Shown here in pieces: positions 18,910 through 28,399 of a stretch of DNA of 64,000 nt. Positions within the stretch are counted from its first letter, which is position 1. Every line of letters begins with the position of its first letter. Both the position numbers and the translations under genes were made by a program. Origin of the DNA: Clostridium bornimense (lineage in GTDB: Bacteria > Bacillota > Clostridia > Clostridiales > Clostridiaceae); contig NZ_HG917868.1 of assembly GCF_000577895.1 (NCBI RefSeq), positions 496,001-560,000 of the forward strand. The letters are read 5' to 3'. The notes under the pieces were generated by a model. It was given only the letters and a program-made list of their open reading frames with translations, was not told the origin of the DNA and ran no database searches.

Positions 18910-19968
18910 ATGAGTAAATATTGGAATAGTACAGTTAAACAACTTCAGCCATATGTACCAGGTGAACAACCAAAAGATATGAAATATATAAAGTTAAATA
19001 CTAATGAAAGTCCATATCCACCATCACCACGGGTATTAGAAGCTATATCTGAAGGAAACAATGGAACACTAAGACTTTATCCAGACCCTAATACGGATAA
19101 TCTTAGAAATGTAGTAGCAGAATATTATGATATAGATAAAGATGAGGTTTTTGTGGGAAATGGATCAGATGAAGTGTTAGCATTCTCTTTTATGACATTT
19201 TTTTCACCAGAAAAAAAAGTTTTATTTCCAGATATAACATATAGTTTTTATAAAGTTTATGCAAAATTATTAAATTTGGATACAGAAATTATTCCATTAG
19301 ATGAAGAATTCAATATTCCTATAGAAAAACTTTGCAAAAATAGTGGAGGTGTTGTATTAGCAAATCCTAATGCACCTACTAGCAAAGAAGTATCAATAGA
19401 TGATATAAAAAGAATATTAGAATCAAATAGGGATAATGTTGTTATAGTTGATGAAGCTTATATTGATTTTGGAGGAGCTTCTGTAGTTAATTTAATAAAA
19501 GATTATGACAATTTATTGGTAGTACAAACTTTGTCTAAATCTAGAGCATTAGCAGGGTTAAGAGTAGGATTTGCTTTGGGTTCAAAAGAGTTAATTGAAG
19601 GGTTAAATAGATTAAAGAATTCTATCAATTCATATACTATTGATAGAATAGCTATAGTAGGTGCCATAGCTGCTTTTGAAGATGAAGCTTATTTTAAGGA
19701 ATTAACTTCAAAGATAATAAACACTAGAGAAGAAACAATAGTAAAGTTAAGAGATATCGGATTTAAAGTTATGGATTCTAAAGCTAATTTTGTATTTGTG
19801 AGCCATAAAAAAATGAAAGCAGAAGAGATATTTAAAGAATTAAGAAAAAAAGGTATATTAGTAAGATATTTTAATGAACCTAGAATTAATAATTTCTTAA
19901 GAATTACTATAGGTACAGATGAAGAAATGAAAACTTTAATAGAAGAATTAAAGAATATTTTAAATTAA
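18910..19968 (+). CDS. hisC: Histidinol-phosphate aminotransferase
   Basis: A 352-aa PLP enzyme of histidine biosynthesis (imidazole-acetol phosphate to L-histidinol phosphate). The start is ATG 18910, seven nt after GGGGGG. Seen: LNTNESPYPPSP near the N-terminus, GNGSDEVL, ANPNAPTS, VDEAYIDFGG with the PLP Asp, the Schiff-base Lys in TLSKSRALAGLRVG, and a C-terminal FLRITIGT Arg. No other his gene is nearby, so it may also serve aromatic amino acids, as some HisC-like enzymes do. It starts 57 nt after hydA without a visible terminator between, so read-through is possible. Confidence 0.9.
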   Translation: MSKYWNSTVKQLQPYVPGEQPKDMKYIKLNTNESPYPPSPRVLEAISEGNNGTLRLYPDPNTDNLRNVVAEYYDIDKDEVFVGNGSDEVLAFSFMTFFSPEKKVLFPDITYSFYKVYAKLLNLDTEIIPLDEEFNIPIEKLCKNSGGVVLANPNAPTSKEVSIDDIKRILESNRDNVVIVDEAYIDFGGASVVNLIKDYDNLLVVQTLSKSRALAGLRVGFALGSKELIEGLNRLKNSINSYTIDRIAIVGAIAAFEDEAYFKELTSKIINTREETIVKLRDIGFKVMDSKANFVFVSHKKMKAEEIFKELRKKGILVRYFNEPRINNFLRITIGTDEEMKTLIEELKNILN

Positions 19969-19972
19969 GAAA

Positions 19973-20019
19973 AAAGGGTTGTTGTAACGATTATAATTCG
20001 TGAGCAATAACCCTTTTTT
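19973..20019 (+). terminator. Bulged-hairpin terminator after hisC (repeat-family type)
   Basis: GGGTTGTTGTAACGA pairs with TCGTGAGCAATAACCC followed by six T. It is close to the hairpins at 24392 and 61761 and is followed by an AATTCATAATTCATGATTAT tail related to copy D. Confidence 0.8.
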
Positions 20020-20059
20020 GAATTCATAATTCATGATTATTAATTTTTTCAAAAAAAAG

Positions 20060-20093
20060 AAAAACTACACCGGGGAGATGTGGTGCAGTTTTT
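20060..20093 (+). terminator. Second hairpin downstream of hisC
   Basis: AAAACTaCACC pairs with GGTGcAGTTTT, followed by a short T run. It could be a back-up terminator or end a short RNA. The rest of 20094-20345 is AT-rich leader with no other structure that I can support. Confidence 0.55.
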
Positions 20094-20345
20094 CGGGGAA
20101 TATGTCAATTTAAAACTACAATTCAAATTTATGCTATATATTAATATTACAGCATATCATTAAATTTGTAAATAGATTAATGTAAAAAACTTTCTCTTTT
20201 TTACTTTATATTCAAAAAAATACAAATAAAACAACATAAAATGCAAAAATATGTAAATAACCTTAAAGTTTAATTAAGTTAGTAGATAAATAGTTAATAT
20301 ATGTAATAAATTTTGTTATACTAACTATATGAGGAAGGTGGGAGT

Positions 20346-22700
20346 ATGAGAAAATTAAGGATACAAAGCGCAGCGGATATTTCAGGTTTAAATGATGAAG
20401 AAGTTCAAGAACGAATAGATAGAGGACAAGTGAATATTTTACCAAAGACGCCATCTAGAACTATATCTCAAATAATTAAAGCAAATGTATTTAATGTATT
20501 TAACGGATTGAATTTTATTTTAGCAGTTATAGTATGCATTGCTGGTTCACCTAAAAATGCTCTTTTTTCAATGGTTATTTTCACTAATACTATAATAGGA
20601 ATATTTCAAGAAGTAAGATCAAAAATAACATTAGAGAAATTATCAGTGTTAAGTAGTATAGGCGCTACTGTAATGAGAAATGGATATAAAGTAAAAGTAA
20701 ATATAGAAGAAATAGTTAAGGATGATGTTGTATTATTAGAAAATGGAGATCAGATTGTAGCTGATGGAATTGTTATTGGAGAAGATACTTTTGAAGTTGA
20801 TGAATCACTATTAACAGGAGAGTCAGATCCGATAGTAAAGAAAAGAGGGGATAAAATTTTATCAGGTAGCTTTGTAGTAGCAGGAAAAGGGTATTTTAAA
20901 GTTACTAATGTAGGTTCAGATACTTATGTTGCTAAGCTTGCTAATGAGGCAAAGAAATTTAAAACTATAAATTCTGAAATGCAAGATGCTATAAATAAAA
21001 TAATTCGAACAATTATATGGTTAATACTACCTGTAGGTATACTTTTAATGAGTACACAAATAATATTTAGTGGGAAGAAGTGGAATGAAGCTGCTATTGC
21101 TGCTGTTGCAGGGATTATAGGTATGGTTCCGGAAGGGTTAGTATTATTAACAAGTGTAACTTTTATGGTAGGTGTAATAACTTTGTCAAAATACAAAACT
21201 GTTGTTCAAGAATTACCTGCCACAGAAGTTTTAGCTAGGGTTAATGTATTATGTTTAGATAAAACTGGAACGCTTACAGAAGGAATTCTAGAAGTGGCTG
21301 AAATTAAGTTACTATCTAATTTTAACATAGATGAAGTTATGGCAACGTTAGCTCATGCTTTTCCAAGTAAAAATCCTACCCAGGTAGCACTTATGAATAA
21401 ATATCATAACAAAGGTAATGTTGAGGTAAAAAAGATAGTGCCATTTTCATCATCAAGAAAATGGAGCGGAGCTAGTTTGAAAGGAATGGGATCTTGGATT
21501 ATAGGAGCTCCTGAGATGATATTAAAAGAGAAATATCATTATATTAGAGAGAAGGTAGAGTCAGAGGCTAAAAAAGGAAGAAGAGTATTATTGTTAGCAC
21601 ATTTTCCAGAAGAAAATATAACAGAAAAATTACCTAATAATGTTGGAGCAGTAGCTTTAATAATGTTAGAAGATATTATAAGAGCAGAAGCACCAAGTAC
21701 TTTGAAATATTTTGAACATCAAGGTGTTGAAATAAAGATAATTTCTGGAGATAACCCAATTACAGTATCTGCTGTAGCTAAAAGAGCTGGTGTAAAAAAA
21801 TCAGAAAAATACATAGATGCAAGAGCGTTACCTGATGATATAGAGGAATTATCAGAGCTTGTTAAGGAATATAGTGTTTTTGGTAGAGTAACACCACATC
21901 AAAAAAAGAATTTAGTGAAAGCACTTCAGTATAATAATAATACCGTGGCTATGACTGGAGATGGTGTCAACGATGTTTTAGCCTTAAAGGAAGCTGATTG
22001 TGGAATAGCTATGGCTTCTGGAAGTGATGCTACAAGGGCAGTGGCTCAACTAGTACTTCTTGACTCGAACTTTAGTGCTTTACCTAAAGTAGTTGAAGAA
22101 GGAAGAAAGATGATTAATAATCTAGAGAGAGTTTCTAATTTATATTTATCAAAAACTTTCTTTTCTCTTATTATGTCTATAGTATTTTGTATTATAGTAT
22201 TGCCATACCCTTTTGAGCCAATACAGTTAACACTAATAGGTTCAATTACCATAGGAATTCCTTCGTTTTTCTTGGCGATATCACCAAATAAAGAGGTGGT
22301 AAAAAAGGGATTTTTAAGGAGAATATTAAATATATCATTACCAAATGCATTAGTATTTGCATTATTTACTATTGGTGCATATTTATTTTCTATGATGAGC
22401 GGATTAGGAGTAATGGATAGTAGAACTGTTGCAGTAATGATTGCTGGTGGAATAGGTTTAATAATATTAATAGATGTATCAAGACCGTTTAATGGATTTA
22501 AAGCACTATTATTTTTATCTATGCTTACCGCATTTATAGCAGCATTTATATTACCAATAACACAAAAAATATTTAACTTAAAAATGGTACCATTTATTTT
22601 CATAGTTATTTCAGTGGCAATAATAATTTTAGCGGCGGTTGTCATGCCCGTATTCCAAGTTATATTTTCTAAGTTACTTGATCGATTATATAAAAAATAA
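20346..22700 (+). CDS. Cation-translocating P-type ATPase (P2-like, CtpE type)
   Basis: A 784-aa membrane pump. In order: actuator-domain LLTGESDP, phosphorylation motif DKTGTLTEG with Asp305, the nucleotide domain, hinge MTGDGVNDVLALKEADCGIAM, and C-terminal membrane helices. There are about ten membrane segments in all. It has no N-terminal heavy-metal domain, and the helix before the phosphorylation site lacks a CPx motif (it reads GMVPEGLVLL), so it is not a heavy-metal P1B pump. The PEGL motif and size resemble the CtpE-like P-type group linked to Ca2+ uptake in mycobacteria. GGAAGGTGGGAG precedes the ATG. Ion specificity is inferred. Confidence 0.9.
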   Translation: MRKLRIQSAADISGLNDEEVQERIDRGQVNILPKTPSRTISQIIKANVFNVFNGLNFILAVIVCIAGSPKNALFSMVIFTNTIIGIFQEVRSKITLEKLSVLSSIGATVMRNGYKVKVNIEEIVKDDVVLLENGDQIVADGIVIGEDTFEVDESLLTGESDPIVKKRGDKILSGSFVVAGKGYFKVTNVGSDTYVAKLANEAKKFKTINSEMQDAINKIIRTIIWLILPVGILLMSTQIIFSGKKWNEAAIAAVAGIIGMVPEGLVLLTSVTFMVGVITLSKYKTVVQELPATEVLARVNVLCLDKTGTLTEGILEVAEIKLLSNFNIDEVMATLAHAFPSKNPTQVALMNKYHNKGNVEVKKIVPFSSSRKWSGASLKGMGSWIIGAPEMILKEKYHYIREKVESEAKKGRRVLLLAHFPEENITEKLPNNVGAVALIMLEDIIRAEAPSTLKYFEHQGVEIKIISGDNPITVSAVAKRAGVKKSEKYIDARALPDDIEELSELVKEYSVFGRVTPHQKKNLVKALQYNNNTVAMTGDGVNDVLALKEADCGIAMASGSDATRAVAQLVLLDSNFSALPKVVEEGRKMINNLERVSNLYLSKTFFSLIMSIVFCIIVLPYPFEPIQLTLIGSITIGIPSFFLAISPNKEVVKKGFLRRILNISLPNALVFALFTIGAYLFSMMSGLGVMDSRTVAVMIAGGIGLIILIDVSRPFNGFKALLFLSMLTAFIAAFILPITQKIFNLKMVPFIFIVISVAIIILAAVVMPVFQVIFSKLLDRLYKK

Positions 22701-22798
22701 AGTTTTACTAGCAAATATTAAAGAAATGTATTATTATAGAGGGTAGCGTGTAGAAAATAAAATTATTATATATATTAATTGAAAGACGAGGAAATTTA

Positions 22799-24364
22799 AT
22801 GGAAAACATAAAATTTAAAGAATTAGGATTGAACGAGAATGTTTTAAAGTCTATAGATGAAATGGGCTTTGAAGAACCTTCTAAAATCCAAGAAAAAGTT
22901 ATTCCTGTTTTGTTAGAAGGTCATGATGTTATCGGTCAGGCACAAACAGGAACTGGAAAGACATTAGCATTTGGAGCACCGGTTATTAGTAATATACCTA
23001 AGGGTAATCATATAAAATGTCTTGTATTAGCTCCGACTAGAGAATTAGCAATACAAGTAAATGATGAGTTAGCTAGAATAGCAAAACATTCAAAAACTAG
23101 AATATTACCAGTGTATGGTGGGCAACCGATAGATAGACAAATAAAGGCTGTTAAAAGAGGCGTTGACATAATCGTAGGTACTCCAGGAAGAGTTTTAGAT
23201 TTAATTAACAAAAAGGTAATAGATCTTTCAAAATTAAACTTTTTAATTCTTGATGAAGCTGATGAAATGTTAAATATGGGATTCATTGATGATATTGAAT
23301 CAATATTAAAAGGAGCAAATAAGGAAAGACAAACGTTATTATTCTCCGCAACAATGCCAGCTGAAATTAAAAAGTTAGCTAAAAGATATATGAAACCAGA
23401 ATCTCAACATATATCAATTGTAAAAAATACTATTACTGGTTCAACAGTAAGTCAATTCTACTTTGAAGTTAAAAATAAAGATAGATTTGAAACATTATGT
23501 AGAGTTATAGATGTAGATGAACCAACTGCTGCAATTATATTCTGTAAGACTAAAAGAGGCGTTGATGAGTTAGTAGAATCAATGCAAAGTAGAGGTTATA
23601 GTGTCGAAGGAATGCACGGGGATATGACACAAAACCATAGAATGAATACTCTTAGAAAATTTAAAGAAGGAAGTTTAGAGTTCTTAATTGCTACAGATGT
23701 TGCCGCAAGAGGTATTGATGTAGAAAATGTATCACATGTTATAAATTATGATTTACCACAAGATACTGAAAGTTATGTTCATAGAATTGGTAGAACTGGA
23801 AGAGCTAACAGAGAAGGTATTGCATATACTTTAGTTACAGCTAGAGAATATATGACTTTAAAACAAATAGAAAGAACTACTAAAGGTAAAATTAAAAGAA
23901 AAGAAATACCAACAATTGATGATATATTTTATGCTAAATATAAAAACATATGTGAGAGAGTTCAAGAGACTTTAAATGGAGAAGATTATAAAAAGTTTGT
24001 TCCAATGGTTACTGAGTTAGATGAAGAATATAATCTTATAGAAGTTTCAGCGGCATTAATGAGTATGATATATAGTAAAGAAGTTTCTTTTGATTATACT
24101 AAGAACTCAATAGGCTCATCTAAATCAAAACAAGTAAGATTATTCTTATCAGTAGGAAAAATAGATAGAGTAAATCCAAAGACAATTTTAAGTTTATTGA
24201 ATCAAGCTAATGTGTATAAAGAAGATGTCGGAGAAATAGATTTATTTGATAAGTTTAGCTTTGTAGATGTTTCAGAAAGAGTCTTAACATCTATAATGGA
24301 TAAGTGTAATGGTAAGAGAGTTAATGGACGTAGAGTTAGAATAGAAGTGGCTAAAGGTAGATAA
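22799..24364 (+). CDS. DEAD-box RNA helicase with DbpA-type RNA-binding tail
   Basis: A 521-aa ATP-dependent RNA helicase. All core motifs are present: Q-motif (FEEPSKIQEKVIP), Walker A AQTGTGKT, PTRELA, TPGR, DEAD, SAT, and the domain-2 motifs ATDVAARGIDV and HRIGRTGR. The C-terminal 75 residues form a DbpA-like RRM (VRLFLSVGKIDRVNPKTIL onward), which in DbpA/YxiN/CshA-type proteins targets rRNA. A role in ribosome assembly or cold-shock RNA remodelling is likely. The start codon follows AGACGAGGA. Confidence 0.94.
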   Translation: MENIKFKELGLNENVLKSIDEMGFEEPSKIQEKVIPVLLEGHDVIGQAQTGTGKTLAFGAPVISNIPKGNHIKCLVLAPTRELAIQVNDELARIAKHSKTRILPVYGGQPIDRQIKAVKRGVDIIVGTPGRVLDLINKKVIDLSKLNFLILDEADEMLNMGFIDDIESILKGANKERQTLLFSATMPAEIKKLAKRYMKPESQHISIVKNTITGSTVSQFYFEVKNKDRFETLCRVIDVDEPTAAIIFCKTKRGVDELVESMQSRGYSVEGMHGDMTQNHRMNTLRKFKEGSLEFLIATDVAARGIDVENVSHVINYDLPQDTESYVHRIGRTGRANREGIAYTLVTAREYMTLKQIERTTKGKIKRKEIPTIDDIFYAKYKNICERVQETLNGEDYKKFVPMVTELDEEYNLIEVSAALMSMIYSKEVSFDYTKNSIGSSKSKQVRLFLSVGKIDRVNPKTILSLLNQANVYKEDVGEIDLFDKFSFVDVSERVLTSIMDKCNGKRVNGRRVRIEVAKGR

Positions 24365-24391
24365 TCTATCATTATATTAAGTAATAAGAAT

Positions 24392-24440
24392 GGGGATGTC
24401 ACAATAACGATTAAATTTCGTCAGTGAGATTCCCTTTCTG
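24392..24440 (+). terminator. Bulged-hairpin terminator after the helicase (repeat-family type)
   Basis: GGGATGTCACAATAACGA pairs with TCGTCAGTGAGATTCCC; the trailing T tract is interrupted. Nearly the same sequence occurs at 61761. The following 24441-24735 stretch holds AT-rich leader sequence before the foldase gene, with a TTGACA near 24570 and a TATAAT near 24600 too far apart (22 bp) to call a promoter safely. Confidence 0.7.
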
Positions 24441-24735
24441 ATTTTTACTGTTAAACATAAGTTTATATAGTATATTATGCTACAGTAGTATTTCTATTGT
24501 ATAGTTATAGATCTATGATATAATTATAAAATGATGAAAAAGTTTTCATGAACATTGGAATATAATATATTGACATGAAAATGACATAAAAGTTCGGTAT
24601 AATCTACAAAGAAATATACTGATTTTGTTCATGCAAAAATTAAATGTTTTATAGGGATAAATAATACTATATATACTATGAAGTATTGTGAGAAGCAGTT
24701 TATCATATAAAACAAAGAAGGTGGAGGAAATAAAA

Positions 24736-25743
24736 TTGAAGAAAATAAGAAATACAGTTATTGCTATTGGTCTTATATTTGCAACTATGGGATTAACATC
24801 ATGTGCTGTGCTAGAAAAGACTGATAAAGCTAAAGGAAAACAAATAGTTGCAAAGGTTGGAGATACTGTAATAAAGAGATCTCAAGTAGAGAGTGAATTA
24901 AAAGATTATGAAGCAACTCTAATAGAAAACTATGGAGAAGATTTTCTTAAGGATGATACAGCAAAATCATACTATGAATCTGCAAAACAAAGTAAATTAG
25001 ATGAATTAGTTTATAATGAATTGGTACAGATGTATATAAAAGATAATAATATCGAAGTTAACGATGAGGATAAAGAAAAATATGTTGACGAACAAATGGA
25101 ATATTATAAGAGTGCTTTAGGGGCTACTGATGATGATTTTGAAGAAAAGGCAAAGGCTCAATTTAATCTTACTTTAGATGAAATGAAAGAGGTATTAGGG
25201 GAAATGTATTATTCTAAAGTTGCTGGAGAACACTTATTAGAAGTAAGTTCTAATGAATCAGCAATGGAAAAGTATAAAGAAGACAATAAAGAAGATTATG
25301 ATGCTATGGAAAACCAAAAAGCTGTTCTTTATATTGTAAATTCAGACAAAGAAAAAATTGAAGCTGCTAAGAAAGAATTAGATGCAGGAAAATCAATTGA
25401 TGAGATAGCTGCAACATACTCAACAGATTCAGGAGCAAGTAATGGTGGGTTCTTTGGATTTATGGATACAGATTCAGAAGACATGTCTAGTATAGATGCT
25501 AACTTCGTTGAAGCAGTAAAGAATTTAAATGTTGGTGAAAAATCAGATATAGTAGAGTCTACTAAAGATGATGATGGAAATTTAAAGTTTGGGTATTTCT
25601 TAATTCAAATTGTTGATAGAGAAACTGGACTTAAATATCAATTAAAACAAGATATACTTACTAATGGTGTAGAAGCTAAATTAAAATCAATATATAAAGA
25701 TAAATTAGAAACAGATAAATATAAAGATAATTTAAATAATTAG
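24736..25743 (+). CDS. PrsA-like lipoprotein peptidyl-prolyl isomerase (foldase)
   Basis: A 335-aa exported foldase. The start is TTG 24736, fixed by GGTGGAGG at 24720-24727 and by the signal peptide that begins there. Lipobox LTSC places the lipidated Cys near residue 23, so it sits on the outer face of the membrane. Residues about 30-190 form the SurA/PrsA N-domain. A parvulin domain (about 195-295) shows YSTDSGASNGGFFGFM and a later VEAVKNLNVGEKSD. It helps secreted proteins fold. It is followed by a stem-loop and the cobalamin leader. Confidence 0.9.
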   Translation: MKKIRNTVIAIGLIFATMGLTSCAVLEKTDKAKGKQIVAKVGDTVIKRSQVESELKDYEATLIENYGEDFLKDDTAKSYYESAKQSKLDELVYNELVQMYIKDNNIEVNDEDKEKYVDEQMEYYKSALGATDDDFEEKAKAQFNLTLDEMKEVLGEMYYSKVAGEHLLEVSSNESAMEKYKEDNKEDYDAMENQKAVLYIVNSDKEKIEAAKKELDAGKSIDEIAATYSTDSGASNGGFFGFMDTDSEDMSSIDANFVEAVKNLNVGEKSDIVESTKDDDGNLKFGYFLIQIVDRETGLKYQLKQDILTNGVEAKLKSIYKDKLETDKYKDNLNN

Positions 25744-25791
25744 TAGTTTTTATAGTGTAATAATACGTTATAAAAGAGACTATAATATATG

Positions 25792-25840
25792 GGTATTGCA
25801 TGATATTTTATAAATAAATGTTGTGCAATACCTATTATTT
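25792..25840 (+). terminator. Probable terminator after the foldase
   Basis: GGTATTGCA (25792-25800) pairs with TGCAATACC (25824-25832), followed by a T-rich run. Confidence 0.65.
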
Positions 25841-25882
25841 TATAGAATTAATAGCAGGTGATTTATGATGATTGTTAATATG

Positions 25883-25911
25883 TTGTGAATTATAATGATA
25901 TAGTGTATAAT
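25883..25911 (+). promoter_or_regulatory. Promoter of the cobalamin leader and cbi operon
   Basis: TTGTGA (25883-25888), 17 bp, TATAAT (25906-25911). It lies about 30 nt before the riboswitch. Confidence 0.75.
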
Positions 25912-25939
25912 TACCTTAATTAAATAGGACAATTTTGGG

Positions 25940-26179
25940 TTTTTGAATATAATCTTAATTATTCAAAATTAAAAGGGAAAGTGGTGAAAGTCCACTACAG
26001 CCCCCGCTACTGTAAAAGCAGACAAATCTTCATTTATCCACTGACTACTTTTGTTGGGAAGGAGAAGAGGCGGTTGATGCTTAAGTCAGGAGACCTGCCT
26101 AAAGTTATGCTTACTTCGGTGGGAAGGCAAAAGCAAAATTCAGTAAAAGTGGAGACCTAAGTAGATTATACTTTAGGTT
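25940..26179 (+). ncRNA. Adenosylcobalamin riboswitch with terminator platform
   Basis: Hallmarks are in order: AAAAGGGAA, GTGGTGAAAGTCCAC, the CAGCCCCCGCTACTGTAA core, GGGAAGG, AAGAGGCGGTTGATGC and the B12-box region AAGTCAGGAGACCTGCC. The platform hairpin ACCTAAGTA...TACTTTAGGT (26155-26178) with T tract is the terminator. CCTAAAGT at 26098-26105 is an exact complement of ACTTTAGG at 26170-26177, so it can act as anti-terminator. Cobalamin binding should favour termination and shut down the downstream biosynthesis genes. Confidence 0.95.
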
Positions 26180-26198
26180 TTATTATTGATAAAAAATG

Positions 26199-26232
26199 AG
26201 CTGTCGCACGAAGGCGTGTGACAGCTTTTTTT
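26199..26232 (+). terminator. Second terminator between riboswitch and cbiK, from a repeat element
   Basis: AGCTGTCgCAC pairs with GTGtGACAGCT, followed by seven T. It resembles the head hairpins of repeat copies A and B rather than the riboswitch platform. Confidence 0.85.
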
Positions 26233-26266
26233 AGTACTTGTGCTCTGTGCCTTCTAAGCTGTGTTC
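26199..26266 (+). repeat. Internally deleted copy (F) of the dispersed element
   Basis: The head hairpin is fused directly to the right-end heptamer cluster (TTGTGCT CTGTGCC TTCTAAG CTGTGTT). The roughly 270 bp found between these parts in copies A and B are missing. It sits immediately before the cbiK ribosome site. Confidence 0.7.
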
Positions 26267-26281
26267 TAGAAAGGAGTTTTT

Positions 26282-27109
26282 ATGAAAAAAGCAATTTTAG
26301 TTATAAGTTTTGGAACTAGTTACATAGAGGCTCTAAAAAGCTCAATTGAAAGGGCTGAGGAGTCTATAAGAAATTATTTTATTAATTATGAGGTGAGAAG
26401 GGCTTTTACTGCACATAGGATTATAAAAAAGCTTAATGATAAATATGGTATGGATATAGATGCTCCCGAGGATGCTTTAGAGAAATTATATAATGAAGGT
26501 TACGAAGAGGTGATAATGCAACCATTGCATATAATACCGGGAGAGGAATTTCAGTATATAAATAAGGTTAGGCTTCAATATGAGGGAAAGTTTAATTCTT
26601 TAAAGTTAGGAAGACCTATATTTTATTATCAAGGGGTAGAAGGTATACCTAATGATTATTCTTTATTTATTGATGCTGTTAAAAATATCTTTCTAGATGA
26701 GGAAGCTGTTGTTATGGTAGGGCATGGTACTGCAAATCCTAGTAATGCTGTTTATGGATGTCTTCAATCAGTGTTAGAAGATGAGGGATATAACAATATT
26801 TTTGTAGGTACTGTAGAAGGATATCCAACAATAGAAACTGTTATTAAAAGAGTAAAAAGTAAAAATATTAACTCCGTTAAGTTAATACCACTTATGTTGG
26901 TAGCAGGAGATCATACTTTAAATGATATATCCTCTGATGATGAAGGATCATGGAAATCAATGCTAGAGAAGGCCGGGATAGAAGTTAAAACATATCCTCA
27001 TGGTCTTGGAGAGTTAGATAGTTTCAATAAATTATATATCACTAGAATAGAGGATATTATAGAAGGAAGATATATTTCTATTGGTGAAACAAAGAAAGGG
27101 CATAGATAA
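26282..27109 (+). CDS. cbiK: Sirohydrochlorin cobaltochelatase
   Basis: A 275-aa anaerobic chelatase that inserts Co2+ into sirohydrochlorin, the first step special to the anaerobic cobalamin route. It opens with KKAILVISFGTSY; metal/substrate histidines appear in AFTAHRIIKKL, and in MVGHGTANPSN and AGDHTLND further on. The length fits CbiK. AAGGAG lies at about 26270. It heads eleven genes in one direction under the cobalamin riboswitch, and its stop overlaps the next start (TAATG). Confidence 0.94.
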   Translation: MKKAILVISFGTSYIEALKSSIERAEESIRNYFINYEVRRAFTAHRIIKKLNDKYGMDIDAPEDALEKLYNEGYEEVIMQPLHIIPGEEFQYINKVRLQYEGKFNSLKLGRPIFYYQGVEGIPNDYSLFIDAVKNIFLDEEAVVMVGHGTANPSNAVYGCLQSVLEDEGYNNIFVGTVEGYPTIETVIKRVKSKNINSVKLIPLMLVAGDHTLNDISSDDEGSWKSMLEKAGIEVKTYPHGLGELDSFNKLYITRIEDIIEGRYISIGETKKGHR

Positions 27110-28398
27110 TGAAAAGTGTAATGATTTCTTCAAATAGAAGTGGTGGAGGAAAGACTACTGTAACATTAGGATTAATGAAGGCATTAAAAAATAGAGGATA
27201 TAAGGTTCAGGGGTATAAAACTGGGCCAGATTATATAGATACTGCATTTCATAGTGAGGTTACAGGGGTACCATCAAGAAATTTAGATTTATATCTTATG
27301 GGAGAAGATGGTGTAAAAGCAGCATTTTCTAGAGGTGAAGGTGATTTAGCAGTAATTGAAGGTGCTATGGGATTATATGATGGTAAAGGATTAGATGAGG
27401 AATATTCAAGTTATAGTATATCAAAGGCATTAGGTGATATACCTATAGTTCTAGTATTAACGGCTGAAGGTCAAAGTGTAACTTTATGTGCAGAAATAGA
27501 AGGACTTAAGAATTTTAGAAATGCCAATGTTGTTGGAGTGATATTAAATAATATATCAGAGGGATATTATAATTTATTAAAGCCAGCAATAGAAATAAAC
27601 TGCGGTATAAAAGTTTTTGGATATTTACCTAGAGAAGAAAAAATAGAATTATCTAATAGACATTTAGGTTTAGTACAGAGTATTGAGGTAGATAATCTTT
27701 TTGACAAGATTGATATAATTGCTGATATGATGGAAAAATATATCGATTTAGATGAAATACTGAAAATCTTTAAAGAAGTAAATCAATACGAAGATTTATT
27801 TCATATGAAGGATAAAAAAATTAAAATTGCCGTTGCTTATGATAAGGCTTTTAGATTTTATTATAAAGAAAATTTAGAATTATTAGAGGAGATAGGAAAA
27901 GTTATTTATTTTAGCCCATTAAGGGATGAGAAATTGCCAAGTAATATAGATTTTCTTTATTTAGGTGGAGGTTATCCAGAGGTATTTAAGGAAGAGTTAA
28001 ATAAGAATTTTTCTATGAGAAATTCAATAAGAGAAGCATTAGAGGACGGGCTTAGATGTTACGGAGAATGTGGTGGGCTTATGTACCTTACAGAAGCTAT
28101 TGATGATGTTCCTATGGTTGGTTTCCTTAATGGTAAAAGCGAAATGACTAATAGATTAAATAGATTCGGTTATGCTACGGTGAATTATGATGGTATAAGT
28201 ATAAATTGTCATGAATTCCATAAATCAAAGGTAGAATCAAATGAAGAGACTGTGTATAATGTGGAAAAGTTTAAATATAATGGGGATAAAATTTCTTGGA
28301 ATTGTGGATATATGAAAAAAAATACATTAGCTGGTTATCCACATGTACATTTTTTTGGCAACATTGATTTCTTAAAATACATAATAAAGGGGAAATAA
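27109..28398 (+). CDS. cbiA: Cobyrinate a,c-diamide synthase
   Basis: A 429-aa glutamine-dependent enzyme (also called CobB) that amidates the a and c side chains of cobyrinate. The N-terminal dethiobiotin-synthetase-like ATPase domain has the P-loop SSNRSGGGKTTVTLG; the C-terminal type I amidotransferase domain has the nucleophile Cys in RCYGECGGLMYL and a late PHVHF His. It overlaps cbiK by one base. It acts last in this operon's part of the pathway although it is encoded second. Confidence 0.94.
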   Translation: MKSVMISSNRSGGGKTTVTLGLMKALKNRGYKVQGYKTGPDYIDTAFHSEVTGVPSRNLDLYLMGEDGVKAAFSRGEGDLAVIEGAMGLYDGKGLDEEYSSYSISKALGDIPIVLVLTAEGQSVTLCAEIEGLKNFRNANVVGVILNNISEGYYNLLKPAIEINCGIKVFGYLPREEKIELSNRHLGLVQSIEVDNLFDKIDIIADMMEKYIDLDEILKIFKEVNQYEDLFHMKDKKIKIAVAYDKAFRFYYKENLELLEEIGKVIYFSPLRDEKLPSNIDFLYLGGGYPEVFKEELNKNFSMRNSIREALEDGLRCYGECGGLMYLTEAIDDVPMVGFLNGKSEMTNRLNRFGYATVNYDGISINCHEFHKSKVESNEETVYNVEKFKYNGDKISWNCGYMKKNTLAGYPHVHFFGNIDFLKYIIKGK

Positions 28399-28399
28399 T

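Noticed and set aside
22046-22714. A 222-codon minus-strand frame opposite the P-type ATPase gene
   Set aside because: The plus strand has all ATPase motifs here; the antisense frame is an AT-codon mirror artefact.
24569-24601. TTGACA...TATAAT as the promoter of the PrsA-like gene
   Set aside because: The spacing is 22 bp, too long for a standard sigma-A promoter.
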